Source of the DNA: Halorubrum sp. CSM-61
GTDB lineage: Archaea; Halobacteriota; Halobacteria; Halobacteriales; Haloferacaceae
Length of the DNA stretch: 64,000 nt
Reading direction: 5' to 3'
NCBI RefSeq assembly: GCF_003781945.1
Contig: NZ_RJJW01000009.1
Location: 2,098 to 66,097, forward strand
Position numbers and translations under genes: made by a program. Below the pieces are notes generated by a model. The model ran no database searches and had not been told where the DNA came from. It was given only the letters and a program-made list of their open reading frames with translations. Positions 1-9,351 of this stretch are shown piece after piece. Position 1 is the stretch's first letter; each line of letters opens with the position of its first letter.

Positions 1-198
1 ATGGGATTCAGAGGTACTTCTTACTGTACCCGAACACTACAACAGAAAGGGTGCTTTCTGTGTGTGGTCGGGAATCCCGATATTGTCCGATTAAGTGGGC
101 GGATAGACCGCCTCGGATAACTATTAATACAACGATCACTCAGTTAAAACACCCGACCAGAAGTTCGTGGTTACTGGAGAGAATTGTCGGATTCATCC
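1..198. other. AT-richer intergenic sequence, no gene seen
   Basis: I see no credible coding region here: the long plus-strand frame that begins near position 51 is only the antisense shadow of katE. The stretch is less GC-rich than the genes around it and contains ATTAATAC and TTAAAAC tracts that could be promoter debris for something left of the window. Its right part continues directly into the 40-nt TnpB-type end module described next. Confidence 0.5.
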
Positions 199-238
199 CC
201 GCGCTGAAGCGCGAGGCTTTCTCCTTGATTCTCCGTAA
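199..238 (-). mobile_element. Orphan IS200/IS605 (TnpB-type) right-end module, copy 1
   Basis: Read on the minus strand this 40-nt block begins TTACGGAGAATCAAGG and ends in the hairpin CCTCGCGCTTCAGCGCGG, followed by GGATGAATCC. It matches the block at 7981-8020 at 39 of 40 positions. The hairpin plus trailing GGATGA resembles the right end of haloarchaeal IS200/IS605-group elements, where the 3' end of tnpB and its overlapping guide-type RNA lie. No tnpB is present. It sits about 30 nt after the katE stop codon, on the same strand as katE. The element assignment rests on recalled end sequences, so a conserved terminator-like RNA tail is the alternative. Confidence 0.55.
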
Positions 239-269
239 AACCGGCAGTCGGTCCGCGACCTCCGGTTTA

Positions 270-2564
270 TCAGGCGGGCACTTCCGTTTCCTCGCGCTCC
301 CAGTGTCGGTGTGCGGCGATGGCGTCCCTGAATTGCTGGGCGAACTCGTCGAGATCTCCGGCGCCGCGGCTGGTGACGACACCCCGGTCCGCGACGAGTC
401 CGCCGTCGTCGCCTGCGAGGTCGACGTCCGGCAGGTCCACCGCCTCGAACAGCTCCACCGCCTCGCCGAGCGCGGCGATCGGCTTCTTGTGCTTGAACGC
501 TTCCGCGAGGAAGTGTCTGACGTCGCCCTGTTCCAGCAGGGCGTCGACGCTGTCCTCGCCGCCGGGGACGAACACGGCGTCGAAGAGGATAGAGCCGGTC
601 GTCGAGTGGCTCTCGTCCGCTTCGACGGAGTCGCCGCCCGCGCTCTCCCTGTCGCCGAGCACCTTCGAGACGATCTTCACCCGGGCGCCCTCGTCTTCGA
701 GCGTCGATACGACGGTTTCGAGGTGGTCACTGTCGAAGCCGTCGTCGACGAGGACGGCGACTTTCCGCGTCTCTATCGTGTCGACATCGCGCTTGTTCAT
801 GCTCAGCGTCGGGTCCTCGGCGTCGTGATCGGGCAGTTCCTCGCCCGGCTCCTCGGGCGGCTCGACGCCGATTCCCTCCGCCACCCGCCGAGCGAACTCG
901 TGGTCGACGTTGTTGAACAGGTCGTAGACCATCCGCTCGCGGATCTCCATGCGATCGACCTTGCCCAACTCGAAGTGGGCGGCGTCGACGATGTTCTCCC
1001 GCTCGGGTTCGGTCATCGAGTTCCAGAACAGCCGCGCCTGCGAGAAGTGGTCCCCGAAGCTCTCGCTGCGGTTGCGTATCTTCTCCCCGCCGATCTTCTC
1101 GGCGAAATGGCCGTATCCGTCCTCACTCTCGGGAACTTCCCGCGGGTCGTCGCCGCCGATGGAGTTCGGCTTGTAGGAGACCTTACTGTCGTTGATCTCC
1201 TTGCGCATGAACCCGTCGCGCTGGTTGTTGTGCCGTTCGGCGAGGGATCGGTTGATCGGGATCTCGTCCCAGTTCGCGCCCCCGAAGCGGTTGATCTGCG
1301 TGTCCTGGTAGGAGAACAGCCGGCCCTGCAGCAGCGGGTCGTTGCTGAAGTCGACGCCCGGCACGACGTTCCCGGGATGGAACGCGACCTGTTCGACCTC
1401 GGCGAAGAAGTTGTCCGGGGTCTCGTTCAGGACCATCTTGCCGAGCGGTCGAACCGGGACCTCGGTCTCGGGAACGAGCTTCGTGGGGTCGAGGACGTCG
1501 AAGTCGAACTCCTCGGCCTGCGCCTCGTCGAATATCTGGACGCCCAGTTCGAACTCCGGCTCGTACCCCGCCTCGATGACGTCGTAGAGGTCCTTCCGGT
1601 TGAAGTCGGGGTTCTTGCCCGCTATCTTCTGCGTCTCGTCCCAGACCAGCTGACTCACGCCGAGCGTGGGCGTCCAGTGGAACTTGACGAACGCGGACTC
1701 GCCGTCGTCGTTCACGAGCCGGAAGGTGTGGACGCCGAAGCCGTCCATCATGCGGTAGGCCCGGGGGAGCGCGCGCCCCGAGAGGACCCACAGGATCATG
1801 TGCGTGATCTCCGGTTTCAGCGAAGCGAAGTCCCAGAACGTATCGTGAGCCGCCGACGCCTGCGGAATCTCCTTGTCGGGTTCGGGCTTGATGGCGTGGA
1901 CGAGGTCCGGGAACTCCATCGCGTCTTGGATGAAGAAGACCGGGATGTTGTTGGCGACGAGGTCCCAGTTGCCGTCGGTGGTGTAGAACTTCGTGGCGAA
2001 TCCCCGGACGTCCCTGACCGTGTCGGCCGAGCCGCGCGAGCCGACGACCGTCGAGAAGCGAACGAACACCGGCGTCTTCTGGTCCGAATCGGTCAACACC
2101 GAGGCCTTCGTGAGCTCGGAGACGTCGTCGTACTCGCCGAGGTCCGGGTCCTCGTAGGGCTGGAAGTAGCCGTGAACGCCCGTCCCGCGGGCGTGGACGA
2201 CCCGTTCCGGGATGCGCTCGTGGTCGAAGTGCGTCATCTTCTCCCGGAAGTGGAAATCCTCCATGATCGTCGGCCCGCGTTCGCCGGCCTTCAGCGAGTT
2301 GTCCGTGTCGCTGATCTTGAGGCCGTGGTCGGTCGTCAACTCCTCTCCGTCCGGGTTCTCGCGCACGTCGTCGAGTTGGCGCTGCTTGCTCCGCTCGTCG
2401 ACGCCCTCCTCGTCGCCGCTCGTTCCCGTTCGGTCCGACCCCTCGTCCGTCATCTCGCTCCGACTCCCTTCGCCTCCGTTATCGGCTTCAGACGCGCCCT
2501 CAGGATTTTCTACGGCGTTCTCTCCGGCCTCCGTGTCGTCCGAGCCTGGATCCTTCTCTGACAT
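270..2564 (-). CDS. katE: Large-subunit catalase (HPII/KatE type) with C-terminal DJ-1-like domain
   Basis: Heme catalase that breaks down hydrogen peroxide in the cytoplasm. The 764-residue protein has an acidic, disordered N-terminal arm (about 1-80), then the catalase fold. Catalytic His124 lies in VVHARG, the distal Asn lies in [10 protein letters not shown] (about 205), and the proximal heme ligand is Tyr419 in [10 protein letters not shown] flavodoxin/DJ-1-like C-terminal domain (about 610-750, starting KVAVLVDDG) is the hallmark of large-subunit clade 2 catalases and explains the length. The ATG has no competing in-frame start with better context. It stands alone, divergent from nothing, with the flavoprotein gene upstream on the same strand. 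Haloarchaea more often carry a bifunctional KatG, so a monofunctional HPII type here is a useful trait. Confidence 0.95.
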   Translation of the reverse strand: MSEKDPGSDDTEAGENAVENPEGASEADNGGEGSRSEMTDEGSDRTGTSGDEEGVDERSKQRQLDDVRENPDGEELTTDHGLKISDTDNSLKAGERGPTIMEDFHFREKMTHFDHERIPERVVHARGTGVHGYFQPYEDPDLGEYDDVSELTKASVLTDSDQKTPVFVRFSTVVGSRGSADTVRDVRGFATKFYTTDGNWDLVANNIPVFFIQDAMEFPDLVHAIKPEPDKEIPQASAAHDTFWDFASLKPEITHMILWVLSGRALPRAYRMMDGFGVHTFRLVNDDGESAFVKFHWTPTLGVSQLVWDETQKIAGKNPDFNRKDLYDVIEAGYEPEFELGVQIFDEAQAEEFDFDVLDPTKLVPETEVPVRPLGKMVLNETPDNFFAEVEQVAFHPGNVVPGVDFSNDPLLQGRLFSYQDTQINRFGGANWDEIPINRSLAERHNNQRDGFMRKEINDSKVSYKPNSIGGDDPREVPESEDGYGHFAEKIGGEKIRNRSESFGDHFSQARLFWNSMTEPERENIVDAAHFELGKVDRMEIRERMVYDLFNNVDHEFARRVAEGIGVEPPEEPGEELPDHDAEDPTLSMNKRDVDTIETRKVAVLVDDGFDSDHLETVVSTLEDEGARVKIVSKVLGDRESAGGDSVEADESHSTTGSILFDAVFVPGGEDSVDALLEQGDVRHFLAEAFKHKKPIAALGEAVELFEAVDLPDVDLAGDDGGLVADRGVVTSRGAGDLDEFAQQFRDAIAAHRHWEREETEVPA

Positions 2565-2740
2565 GATTCGTTCCTCGGAGGAGAAGACGAAAGATAACCG
2601 AATAAGCGTCCACCCGGAGAATGCAAGCAGTTGACGGTCACCTATCGCGTCGTCACGGTTCGCACGTTACCTCCGACCGACGGAGCTTCCGCGCGACCGC
2701 GAGTCGGGACGCGTCACGCGGGAACAGCGGGACTGTCGGG

Positions 2741-3817
2741 TCAGTCGTCGTCGGCGGTCTGCGTTTCCGCGTCCGCCTCGATCCGCTCCTCGCGCGGACC
2801 GTCCGCGTGCCCCTCGTGGGCGACGGCGGTCGCCATGAGCTCCGGCGAGATGGCGGGCACCTCGTCGGGTCCGACCGGGCCGTCCGCCTCGATCGCCTCC
2901 TTCGAGCGCGGGAACTCGCGGATCTCCTTGTGGATCGCGAGGCCGGCCTTCGCGCCCTGTCCCATCGCGACGGGCACCTGATTGTGGCCGGGGGTGACGT
3001 CGCCGACCGCGAACACGCCGTCCTCGCTGGTGCGGCCGTGGTCGTCGACGTCGATCTCGCCGCCCTCGGTCAGGTCGCAGCCGAGCCCCTCCGCCAAGGC
3101 GGTGTTGTAGTCGGAGCCGTACATCGGGAAGCCGCCGCGGTACTCGCGGCGGGCCCCGTCTTCGAACTCCAGCGCCTCGAGCCAGCCGGAGTCGGGGTCG
3201 TTCTCGACGCCGGTCACGCCCTCGCGGACGATGTCGATCGGGTGCGCCTCTAACTGCGCCGCGGTCTCGTCGCTCCACGTCGGCTCCTCGCCGCGGGTCA
3301 GGAGATCCACGTCGTCGGTCACGTTGAGCATGATCATCGCGACGTGGGCGGCCGCCTCGCCGTGGCCCATCACGTACACCGGCTCGTCGACGAACATGTA
3401 GGCGTCGCAGTGGAGACAGTAGTGGAGCCCCTTGCCCGTCCGCGGGAGCGGCGGGTCCGGGCGCTCGTCGGAGAAGCCGGTCGCGAGCACGACGCGGTCC
3501 GCGAGGAGTTCGGCGTCGGTCGTCGAGAGCCGGAACCGACCGTCGTCGGTGCGCTGGACGTCGGTGACGAAGCCGCGCTCGAACGCGCCGCCGTACGACT
3601 GCACCTGTTCGCGGCCGGTCTGGAGGAACTCGTTGCCGGAGGTCTCCTCCGTGACGCCGATCACGTTGTGCGTGTCGGCCATCATCGCCGCGCGCCCGCC
3701 GCCGCGGTCGATCAGCACCGTTTCGTGCCCGAGCCGGGCGCCGTACAGCGCGGCCGTCAGCCCAGCGGGGCCGCCGCCGACAACCGCGATCTCGTACTCG
3801 TCATCGGACGAACTCAT
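2741..3817 (-). CDS. Thioredoxin-reductase-like FAD/NAD(P)H oxidoreductase
   Basis: A 358-residue flavoprotein of the thioredoxin reductase / alkyl hydroperoxide reductase F-like family. The N-terminal FAD-binding Rossmann motif is GGGPAGLTAA (14-23). The redox-active dithiol is CLHC (Cys134/Cys137), placed as in thioredoxin reductases. The second FAD motif GVFAVGDVTPGHNQ lies near the C terminus. Unlike classical TrxR the NADP-binding loop reads GHGEAAAHVA rather than GGGDSA, so the electron donor or partner may differ. The last 50 residues are a haloarchaeal acidic tail beyond the catalytic core. It lies just upstream of katE on the same strand with a gap of about 175 bp, which suggests a shared oxidative-stress setting but not a tight operon. 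Confidence 0.88.
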   Translation of the reverse strand: MSSSDDEYEIAVVGGGPAGLTAALYGARLGHETVLIDRGGGRAAMMADTHNVIGVTEETSGNEFLQTGREQVQSYGGAFERGFVTDVQRTDDGRFRLSTTDAELLADRVVLATGFSDERPDPPLPRTGKGLHYCLHCDAYMFVDEPVYVMGHGEAAAHVAMIMLNVTDDVDLLTRGEEPTWSDETAAQLEAHPIDIVREGVTGVENDPDSGWLEALEFEDGARREYRGGFPMYGSDYNTALAEGLGCDLTEGGEIDVDDHGRTSEDGVFAVGDVTPGHNQVPVAMGQGAKAGLAIHKEIREFPRSKEAIEADGPVGPDEVPAISPELMATAVAHEGHADGPREERIEADAETQTADDD

Positions 3818-3970
3818 TACCGGATCGTACGCGTCGCGCCGGTTTAAAAGGAGCCGTGCTGTGCGCGCGTCGCGGCCAGCCCGTGTTCGCTCGGCCGGAG
3901 CGCCCGACTGGGCCGCGTCGTTCGATCTCCGACGCTCCCCGGAAGCTTATTACGGATTATCACGTGCGCT

Positions 3971-4294
3971 GTGGCAGTGCCATCACGACTCGCCGCCGCC
4001 GTCGCGCTCCTCCTCGTCGGCGCCGTCGCCGACATCGCCTCGACGTACGCGGCCATCTCCGGCGGCCAGTACGTCGAGGGGTCACCGGTCGGCGCCGCGT
4101 TCATCGCGACGTTCGGCCTCCTTCCCGGCATGCTGCTCACCAAGGCCGCCGGGATGGTCATCATCGGGATCCCCGTCGCGGTCGCGGGCGGGACCCGCCG
4201 GCTCGTCGCGACGCTGATGTGCGCCGGCGTCGGCGTCCTGTCGCTCGCGACCGCGGCCCGGAACGCCCTCCTCGTGGCGGGCGTCTGGCCGTGA
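3971..4294 (+). CDS. Small three- or four-helix membrane protein (DUF5658-like)
   Basis: A 107-residue hydrophobic protein with an N-terminal helix, the motif ADIASTYAAI, a second helix around FGLLPGMLLTKAAGMVIIG and a third near the C terminus. The D-x-x-S-T-Y pattern and the buried Lys resemble the DUF5658 family of small haloarchaeal membrane proteins, which have no known function; that assignment is from memory. The start is GTG, 25-30 nt after the TATA-like CTTATTACGG, which fits a leaderless transcript. It is convergent with the phosphoesterase gene downstream. Confidence 0.7.
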   Translation: MAVPSRLAAAVALLLVGAVADIASTYAAISGGQYVEGSPVGAAFIATFGLLPGMLLTKAAGMVIIGIPVAVAGGTRRLVATLMCAGVGVLSLATAARNALLVAGVWP

Positions 4295-4345
4295 TTCGGT
4301 CGGCCGCTCAATGCCGGCACCGGCTCGTCGCCCGCCCCGCTCCCG

Positions 4346-5017
4346 TCACTCCCCCTTATAAAGCCGCGCGGCGGTCCGCTCGGGGAGCCCCGCGTCGGCG
4401 ACCGCCTCGCTCACGCGATCGACGTCGTACGCGACGCGCCGGAGGTCGATCTCGCCGGTCTGCGCGTCGAGCACGGCGTACCCCGCGTCCGGATCGCCGT
4501 CGCGCGGCTGGCCGACGCTCCCCGGGTTGACCACGACGTCGCCCGCGACCGCGCGCGTCCCCTGCACGTGGGTGTGTCCGAGCACGATCCCGTCGTACTC
4601 GCCCATGTGGCGGTCGAGGGTCGGGAACTCCTCGGGGTAGACGTAGGCGTCCTCGCGCTCGGCCGCTGGGTGGGAGTGGACGAGGAGGTACCGGCCGCCC
4701 GCGAACGTCTCGGTGCGCGGGAGCCCGTCGAGCCACGCGCGCTGGTCGTCCGACAGCGAGGCCTTCGCGTGTTCGAGGCCCGCCTCGGCCATGCGGTTGG
4801 CCCGGTAGCGCTCGGGGGTTCCGACGGTGCGGTCGTGGTTGCCGCGGACGGTCTTGGTCGCGACCTCGCGCACGCGCTCGACGCACTCGGCCGGCCACGG
4901 GTTGTACCCGATCACGTCGCCGGCGCAGACGACCCGGTCGACCGCGGGCATGTCGTCGAGGACGGCTTCGAGCGCGGGCAGGTTCGCGTGCACGTCCGAG
5001 ATGAGCCCCACCTTCAT
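4346..5017 (-). CDS. Metallophosphoesterase, YfcE/MJ0936 type
   Basis: A 223-residue calcineurin-like phosphoesterase. Metal-binding motifs appear in order: DVHAN near the N terminus, GDVIGYNP, GNHD and later the LGHTHV histidines, the complete binuclear site. The GDVIGYNPWP and NPGSVGQPR signatures match the YfcE/MJ0936 branch, whose members hydrolyse phosphodiesters in vitro; the physiological substrate is unknown. The start MKVGLISD was chosen because it places the first metal motif at the family's usual distance. The frame is open 31 codons further upstream but that extension runs into the repeat element. A TATA-like TTTATAAG on the minus strand near 5112-5119 could drive it. Confidence 0.9.
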   Translation of the reverse strand: MKVGLISDVHANLPALEAVLDDMPAVDRVVCAGDVIGYNPWPAECVERVREVATKTVRGNHDRTVGTPERYRANRMAEAGLEHAKASLSDDQRAWLDGLPRTETFAGGRYLLVHSHPAAEREDAYVYPEEFPTLDRHMGEYDGIVLGHTHVQGTRAVAGDVVVNPGSVGQPRDGDPDAGYAVLDAQTGEIDLRRVAYDVDRVSEAVADAGLPERTAARLYKGE

Positions 5018-5107
5018 CGGGTCGTGGTTCGGGAGCGAGGCCCGAATAGGTTCGGCCGATACGTGGTGTCGTACGCGGCTGGGTGTGGGAGTGTTGAAGA
5101 TGTTGAT

Positions 5108-5471
5108 CACTTATAAATAGGAATAGCTGACCGTGGATCGACGACGGAGATCGACAAGGCCCCCGTCGCTCGCTTATAAGTTGTTGGTGCCGGATCGACG
5201 ATGAACACCTCCAAAGCCCCAGCCGCGACGGCTCGCGTGACTCGCTGCGCTCCTCGTCACTCGCTCCGCTCGTTCCTGCGGTGCTTGCGTCGTCAGGCGT
5301 CGCCCTCGCGGCTGCCCCTTTGAACCCCTCCCCGCACAGCACCGCAGCCTCACGCCTCCCCAGCCTCGTCGCTGGCGCCTTATAAGGCGCCAGCGACTCC
5401 CTCGCACCGTCGGTTCGCGGCCCTCCGGGCCGCTCACCGGGGTGCGCCACCGCAACTCCGTTTATAAATAG
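5108..5471 (+). repeat. Structured intergenic repeat, copy A
   Basis: First of five copies in the window. Three hairpins occur in the family order. Hairpin 1 pairs CAAAGCCCCAGCCGCGA (from 5212) with TCGCGGCTGCCCCTTTG (to 5322), leaving a C-C internal loop. Hairpin 2 is a perfect 30-bp palindrome at 5368-5397 centred on TTATAA. Hairpin 3 occupies 5404-5445. The invariant spacer CTCCCCAGCCTCGTCG joins hairpins 1 and 2. TTATAAAT at 5111-5118 and TTTATAAAT at 5461-5469 bracket the copy. The terminal inverted repeat seen in copies B and D is absent, so this copy looks end-truncated. It fills the gap between two minus-strand genes. Confidence 0.85.
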
Positions 5472-5487
5472 CTGCGACGCCGCTTCC

Positions 5488-6153
5488 TCACTCCACCTTC
5501 GTCGACACCGCGAGCCCGGAGCCGACCGGGAGGATCGCGGTCTCGACGGCGTCGTCGGAGCGCACGGTGCCGACGTACTCGCCGACTCCGCGGGTCTCCC
5601 CGTCGATCTCGGAGTCGGGAAGGGGCGCGCCGTCCTCGAAGTGCGCGACGAGGTCGCCGAAGTCGATCGGCCCTCTGGTGACGTTGTCGGCGACGATCAC
5701 GCCGCCCGTCCGGACCTTCGGGAGGACGGCGCGGTAGGCCTCGGCGTACCGGTGCTTCTGGTGATCGATGAGGACCACGTCGAAGGGGCCGTCGTAGCGC
5801 TCGACCGTCTCCATCGCGTCGCCGACCTCGAAAGTGACGCTGTCGGCGTAGCCGCCGTCGGCGGCGAACCGGACGCCGCGCTCGGCCTCCTCCTCGTCGA
5901 ACTCGGTGCAGACCACGGCGTCGGCGCCGCCCCGAAGGAACCACGTCGCGGAGTAGCCGAAGCCGGAGCCGAACTCGAAGACGCTCCCGGCGTCGGTCAG
6001 GCGGGCGAGCAGCCGGAGGACCGCGCCCGCTTCCGGCCCGATGATGGGAAAGCCCCAGTCGTCCGCGAGGGCCGCCATCTCCGCCTGCGTCGCGGTGTGC
6101 TCGGGCGCCGTCGCGGCGAGGAAGCGCTCCGTGGCGTCGGGGAGAACGTCCAT
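5488..6153 (-). CDS. SAM-dependent O-methyltransferase (class I, COMT-like)
   Basis: A 221-residue class I methyltransferase of the YrrM/caffeoyl-CoA O-methyltransferase family. The SAM-binding glycine loop is FEFGSGFGYSA, the acidic residue that binds the ribose follows in VCTEFDEEE, and the DVVLIDHQKHRY segment carries the metal-binding Asp and His typical of divalent-cation-dependent O-methyltransferases. KVRTGGVIVADNV is the post-catalytic strand. The start MDVLPDATERF was chosen because it leaves the usual short helical N terminus; the open frame upstream crosses the divergent mutase promoter. The acceptor substrate cannot be read from the sequence. Confidence 0.88.
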   Translation of the reverse strand: MDVLPDATERFLAATAPEHTATQAEMAALADDWGFPIIGPEAGAVLRLLARLTDAGSVFEFGSGFGYSATWFLRGGADAVVCTEFDEEEAERGVRFAADGGYADSVTFEVGDAMETVERYDGPFDVVLIDHQKHRYAEAYRAVLPKVRTGGVIVADNVTRGPIDFGDLVAHFEDGAPLPDSEIDGETRGVGEYVGTVRSDDAVETAILPVGSGLAVSTKVE

Positions 6154-6295
6154 GGCCCGCGTTCGACCGGACGACACTTGAAACCGACCGTCGGCGGGGG
6201 TTCGGGGCGCTCGTGGCGTTCGAGAGGGACGGAAACGACGACGCCCCCCGAGCCCCCGAAAAGTGTTAAGTCGCGCTCGCGCGACCCGTTTACCA

Positions 6296-7972
6296 ATGTA
6301 CGATCCTGAGGAACTGGACGCGATCCGGGACGCCAAGGAGTCGTGGGAGGAGGGGACCTACGGCGAGACGGTCGACCGGTTCGGGGAGCGCAAGGAGTCG
6401 TTCACCACGGATACGGGCGGGCAGGAGGTCGATCCGCTGTACACGCCCGCCGACGTGGCCGATCACGACTACCGCGAGGACCTGGGGAACCCGGGCGAGG
6501 AACCGTACACGCGCGGCGTCTACTCGACGATGCACCGCGGGCGGCTCTGGACGATGCGCCAGTACGCGGGGATGGGCACTGCGAGGGAGACCAACGAGCG
6601 CTTCAACTACCTCATCGATCAGGGCTCCTCCGGGCTCTCGATGGCCTTCGACCTCCCGACTCAGATGGGGTACGACTCCGACGCCGCGATGGCCGAGGGC
6701 GAGGTGGGTCGCTCGGGCGTCGCCATCGACACCTTGGACGACTTCGAGACCGTCTTCGACGGGATACCGCTCGACGAGGTGTCCACGTCGATGACGATCA
6801 ACGCCCCCGCCGCGGTCCTCCTCGCGATGTACGTCGCGATGGGGGACGAGCAGGGCGTTCCCAGAGAGGATCTCCGGGGGACGATCCAGAACGACATCAT
6901 GAAGGAGTACGTCGCGCGGAACCTCTACATCTACCCGCCGGAGCCCTCGATGCGCCTTATCACGGACATCTTCGACTTTTGCGCCGCCGAGACCCCCAGC
7001 TTCAACACCATCTCCATCTCGGGGTACCACATCCGCGAGGCGGGCTCGACCGCCGCACAGGAGGTCGCGTTCACGCTCGGCAACGGGATCGAGTACGTCG
7101 AGGCCGCGATCGACGCCGGGCTCGACGTCGACGAGTTCGCCCCGCAGCTCTCCTTCTTCTTCAACGCGCACAACAACATCTTCGAGGAGGCCGCGAAGTT
7201 CCGCGCCGCCCGCCGGATGTGGGCGCAGATCATGGACGAGCGGTTCGACGCCCAGAACCCCAAATCGAAGCAGCTCAAGTTCCACACCCAGACCGGCGGC
7301 TCCACCCTCACGGCCCAGCAGATCGAGAACAACGTCGTCCGGGTGGCGTACCAGGCGCTCGCGGCCGTTCTGGGGGGGACCCAGAGCCTCCACACGAACG
7401 GGAAAGACGAGGCGCTGGCGCTCCCGACCGAGCAGTCGGTCCGCACCGCGCTCCGCACCCAGCAGATCCTCGCGCACGAGTCTGGCGCCGCCGACACGAT
7501 CGACCCGCTCGCGGGCTCGTACTACGTCGAGAACCTCACCGACGGGATCGAGGAGGACGCCTTCGAGATACTGGAGGAGGTCGACCGCCGCGGCGGCATG
7601 CTGGAGGCGGTCAAGAGCCAGTGGGTCCAGCGGCAGATCCAGGACGTGGCCTTCGAGCGCCAGCGCGAGATCGAGGACGGCGAGCGCGTCATCGTCGGCG
7701 TCAACGAGTTCGAGGTGGACGAGGAGCCGGAGATGGACCTCGAAGAGGTCGACCCGGAACAGGAGCGGAACCAGCGCGTGCGCCTTCAGGAGGTGAAGGC
7801 CGACCGCGACGGCGACGCCGTCGACGACGCGCTTTCGTCGCTTCGCGAGGCCGCGCAGGGCTCCGAGAACGTGATGCCGCACATCGTCGACGCCGTGAAG
7901 GCGTACGCGACGGTCCAAGAGGTGTCTGACGTGCTCCGCGACGAGTTCGGCGAGTACAAGCCGGGTCGTTGA
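6296..7972 (+). CDS. mutA: Methylmalonyl-CoA mutase, large (catalytic) subunit without B12 domain
   Basis: Catalyses the isomerisation of succinyl-CoA and (R)-methylmalonyl-CoA on adenosylcobalamin, linking propionyl-CoA and odd-chain or branched metabolism to the citric acid cycle. The 558 residues cover the TIM-barrel substrate domain: [14 protein letters not shown], the [15 protein letters not shown] segment and the [13 protein letters not shown] motif are the family's CoA- and substrate-contact signatures. The cobalamin-binding domain (DxHxxG) is absent, as is normal in archaea, where it is a separate small subunit that must lie outside this window. TTAAG about 30 nt before the ATG suggests a leaderless transcript. 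The epimerase that acts before it is encoded 1.4 kb downstream. Confidence 0.94.
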   Translation: MYDPEELDAIRDAKESWEEGTYGETVDRFGERKESFTTDTGGQEVDPLYTPADVADHDYREDLGNPGEEPYTRGVYSTMHRGRLWTMRQYAGMGTARETNERFNYLIDQGSSGLSMAFDLPTQMGYDSDAAMAEGEVGRSGVAIDTLDDFETVFDGIPLDEVSTSMTINAPAAVLLAMYVAMGDEQGVPREDLRGTIQNDIMKEYVARNLYIYPPEPSMRLITDIFDFCAAETPSFNTISISGYHIREAGSTAAQEVAFTLGNGIEYVEAAIDAGLDVDEFAPQLSFFFNAHNNIFEEAAKFRAARRMWAQIMDERFDAQNPKSKQLKFHTQTGGSTLTAQQIENNVVRVAYQALAAVLGGTQSLHTNGKDEALALPTEQSVRTALRTQQILAHESGAADTIDPLAGSYYVENLTDGIEEDAFEILEEVDRRGGMLEAVKSQWVQRQIQDVAFERQREIEDGERVIVGVNEFEVDEEPEMDLEEVDPEQERNQRVRLQEVKADRDGDAVDDALSSLREAAQGSENVMPHIVDAVKAYATVQEVSDVLRDEFGEYKPGR

Positions 7973-7980
7973 CATCCTCA

Positions 7981-8020
7981 CCGCGCTGAAGCGCGAGGCT
8001 TTCTCCTCGATTCTCCGTAA
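7981..8020 (-). mobile_element. Orphan IS200/IS605 (TnpB-type) right-end module, copy 2
   Basis: On the minus strand it reads TTACGGAGAATCGAGG, then CCTCGCGCTTCAGCGCGG, and it differs from copy 1 at a single position in 40. The following bases are TGAGGATGTCA, another end variant I recall from haloarchaeal TnpB elements. It starts 10 nt after the stop of the ybjQ-like gene and on the same strand, and lies 9 nt beyond the stop of the opposing mutA gene. There is no transposase or tnpB reading frame nearby. Confidence 0.55.
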
Positions 8021-8030
8021 GGCCGCCGGC

Positions 8031-8345
8031 CTACCGCAGGCGAACCGCGGTGCCGTACGCGAGGATCTCCGCGCCGCTGTCGGCGATCGAGGAGGTAGTG
8101 AACCGGACGTTGATCACGGCGTCGGCACCCAGCTCCTCGGCCTCCTCGATCATGCGATCTTGGGCCTGATTGCGAGCGTCGGTCATCAGCTCGGTGTAGC
8201 CCTTCAGCTCGCCGCCGGCGAGGTTGCGGAGACCTTGAGTGATGTCGCGGCCGACGTTGCGTGCACGGACCGTGTTGCCGCGGACGACGCCGAGCGTTTC
8301 GACCACTTCCCTGCCCGCGATCGACTCGGTGTTGGAGAGCTCCAT
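8031..8345 (-). CDS. YbjQ/UPF0145 family protein
   Basis: A 104-residue protein matching the YbjQ (UPF0145, putative heavy-metal-binding) family along its full length. The family pattern GxVxGxxVRARNxxRDI is seen as LGVVRGNTVRARNVGRDI, followed by the helix GELKGYTELMTDAR and the strand ADAVINVRF. Proteins of this family form a pentameric dodecin-like ring. A metal or flavin role has been proposed but not shown, so no function is assigned. The gene is minus-strand, convergent with mutA, and its stop is followed directly by the TnpB-type end module. Confidence 0.9.
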   Translation of the reverse strand: MELSNTESIAGREVVETLGVVRGNTVRARNVGRDITQGLRNLAGGELKGYTELMTDARNQAQDRMIEEAEELGADAVINVRFTTSSIADSGAEILAYGTAVRLR

Positions 8346-8422
8346 GTCGTTCCGCTTCCCGGGGAACGCACTTAAATATCGACTGCGAGCGACCGGTCTC
8401 CCCACCGACCGCTCCCGTCGCC

Positions 8423-9226
8423 TCAGTTCGCGCCGCGAACGACGTGCCCGTACTTCAGCAGCGCGACGAACACCCCGCCGCCGAAGGCGTTGCCGATCGT
8501 CGCCAACACGAGGAACGCGGCGTAATCGGCCGGCGTGATCGCGGAGGAGACGAGCAGTCCGAACAGCACCTCGACGTTGCCCGCGATCGAGTGCGGGAGG
8601 TGGAGGAGGCCGATCGTCCCGGTGACGATCAACACGAGGAGGATCCGGCTCGTCGTGTCCTGCGCCGCCGTCACGAGCCACGCCAGCAGCCCCATCAGCC
8701 ACCCGGCGAAGACGCCGCCGACGAACAGCCACGGGAGGTCGTGATCGACGAGCTTCAAGGCGATCGTCTCGAACGACTGCGGGTCGACGACGCCGAGCTC
8801 CGGCATCAACAGGGTCACGAGCAGGGTGAAACACAGGCCGCCGACGATGTTCCCGGCGTACACCAGCCCCCAGAGCCGGCCCAGATCTCGGAGCGACGCC
8901 TGCCGGTCGATCACCGGGATCACCGCTAGCGTCGTGTGTTCGGTGAACAGCTCCGAGCGGCCCAATATCACGAACATGAAGCCGATGGAGTAGACGCTGG
9001 CGAGCAGTAGCTCGGTCCCCAGATCGCCGAAGCTCCCGGGCGAGAGCGTCAGGACCACCGCCATTATCAGCGGGCCGAACCCGATGTCGAGCCCCGCCGA
9101 CAGCCCCGAGAGCAGGAGCCCGAAGCGGTCCCGATGCATCTCGTGGAGCCCGGTCTCGAGCAGCGAGTCGAGGATGTTCCGGGACGACATCTGCGCCGTC
9201 GACGGATCGGTCTGTGAGTCGCTCAC
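8423..9226 (-). CDS. Formate/nitrite transporter (FNT) family channel
   Basis: A 267-residue polytopic protein with about six transmembrane helices: the first around LLLSGLSAGLDIGFGPLIMAV is cut at 20 residues here as LLLSGLSAGLDIGFGPLIM, followed by helices at VYSIGFMFVIL, LVYAGNIVGGLCFTLLV, LPWLFVGGVFAGWLMGLLAW, RILLVLIVTGTIGLLHL and YAAFLVLATIGNAFGGG. The duplicated half-helix signatures GLSAGLD and GNIVGG, and IGNAFGGGV at the end, are FNT hallmarks. The pore His sits in LLHLPHSIAGN. The substrate could be formate, nitrite or another small anion. I start at GTG (SDSQTDPS); a longer start 13 codons upstream adds a basic peptide and cannot be excluded. Confidence 0.85.
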   Translation of the reverse strand: MSDSQTDPSTAQMSSRNILDSLLETGLHEMHRDRFGLLLSGLSAGLDIGFGPLIMAVVLTLSPGSFGDLGTELLLASVYSIGFMFVILGRSELFTEHTTLAVIPVIDRQASLRDLGRLWGLVYAGNIVGGLCFTLLVTLLMPELGVVDPQSFETIALKLVDHDLPWLFVGGVFAGWLMGLLAWLVTAAQDTTSRILLVLIVTGTIGLLHLPHSIAGNVEVLFGLLVSSAITPADYAAFLVLATIGNAFGGGVFVALLKYGHVVRGAN

Positions 9227-9320
9227 TGGACGGTTCCCTTTCTCCTTCACCCGGCTCGTACCCAAACCTTTGGGTCCGGGCGGAGAGCGGGAGGGATCCG
9301 TCTCCTCGGCCCCTCGGTCG

Positions 9321-9328
9321 TTATAAGT
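9321..9328 (+). promoter_or_regulatory. TATA box for the epimerase gene
   Basis: TTATAAGT lies 24-31 nt before the ATG of the epimerase gene, the spacing expected if transcription starts at or next to the start codon (leaderless mRNA, common in haloarchaea). The box is near-palindromic and could also serve the divergent FNT gene. Confidence 0.6.
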
Positions 9329-9351
9329 CGCCGGCGCTCGATGCGAGGCGC

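Noticed and set aside
51-2561. Plus-strand 836-residue open frame
   Set aside because: Exactly antisense to katE; its residues (VVDE, LRVLV runs) are what high-GC antisense frames always give, and katE has full catalytic motifs.
5174-5455. Minus-strand 93-residue frame in repeat copy A
   Set aside because: Runs through the hairpins of the structured repeat and has no counterpart frame at the same position in copies B-D.
6290-7981. Minus-strand 563-residue open frame under mutA
   Set aside because: Shadow frame of a gene with complete mutase motifs.
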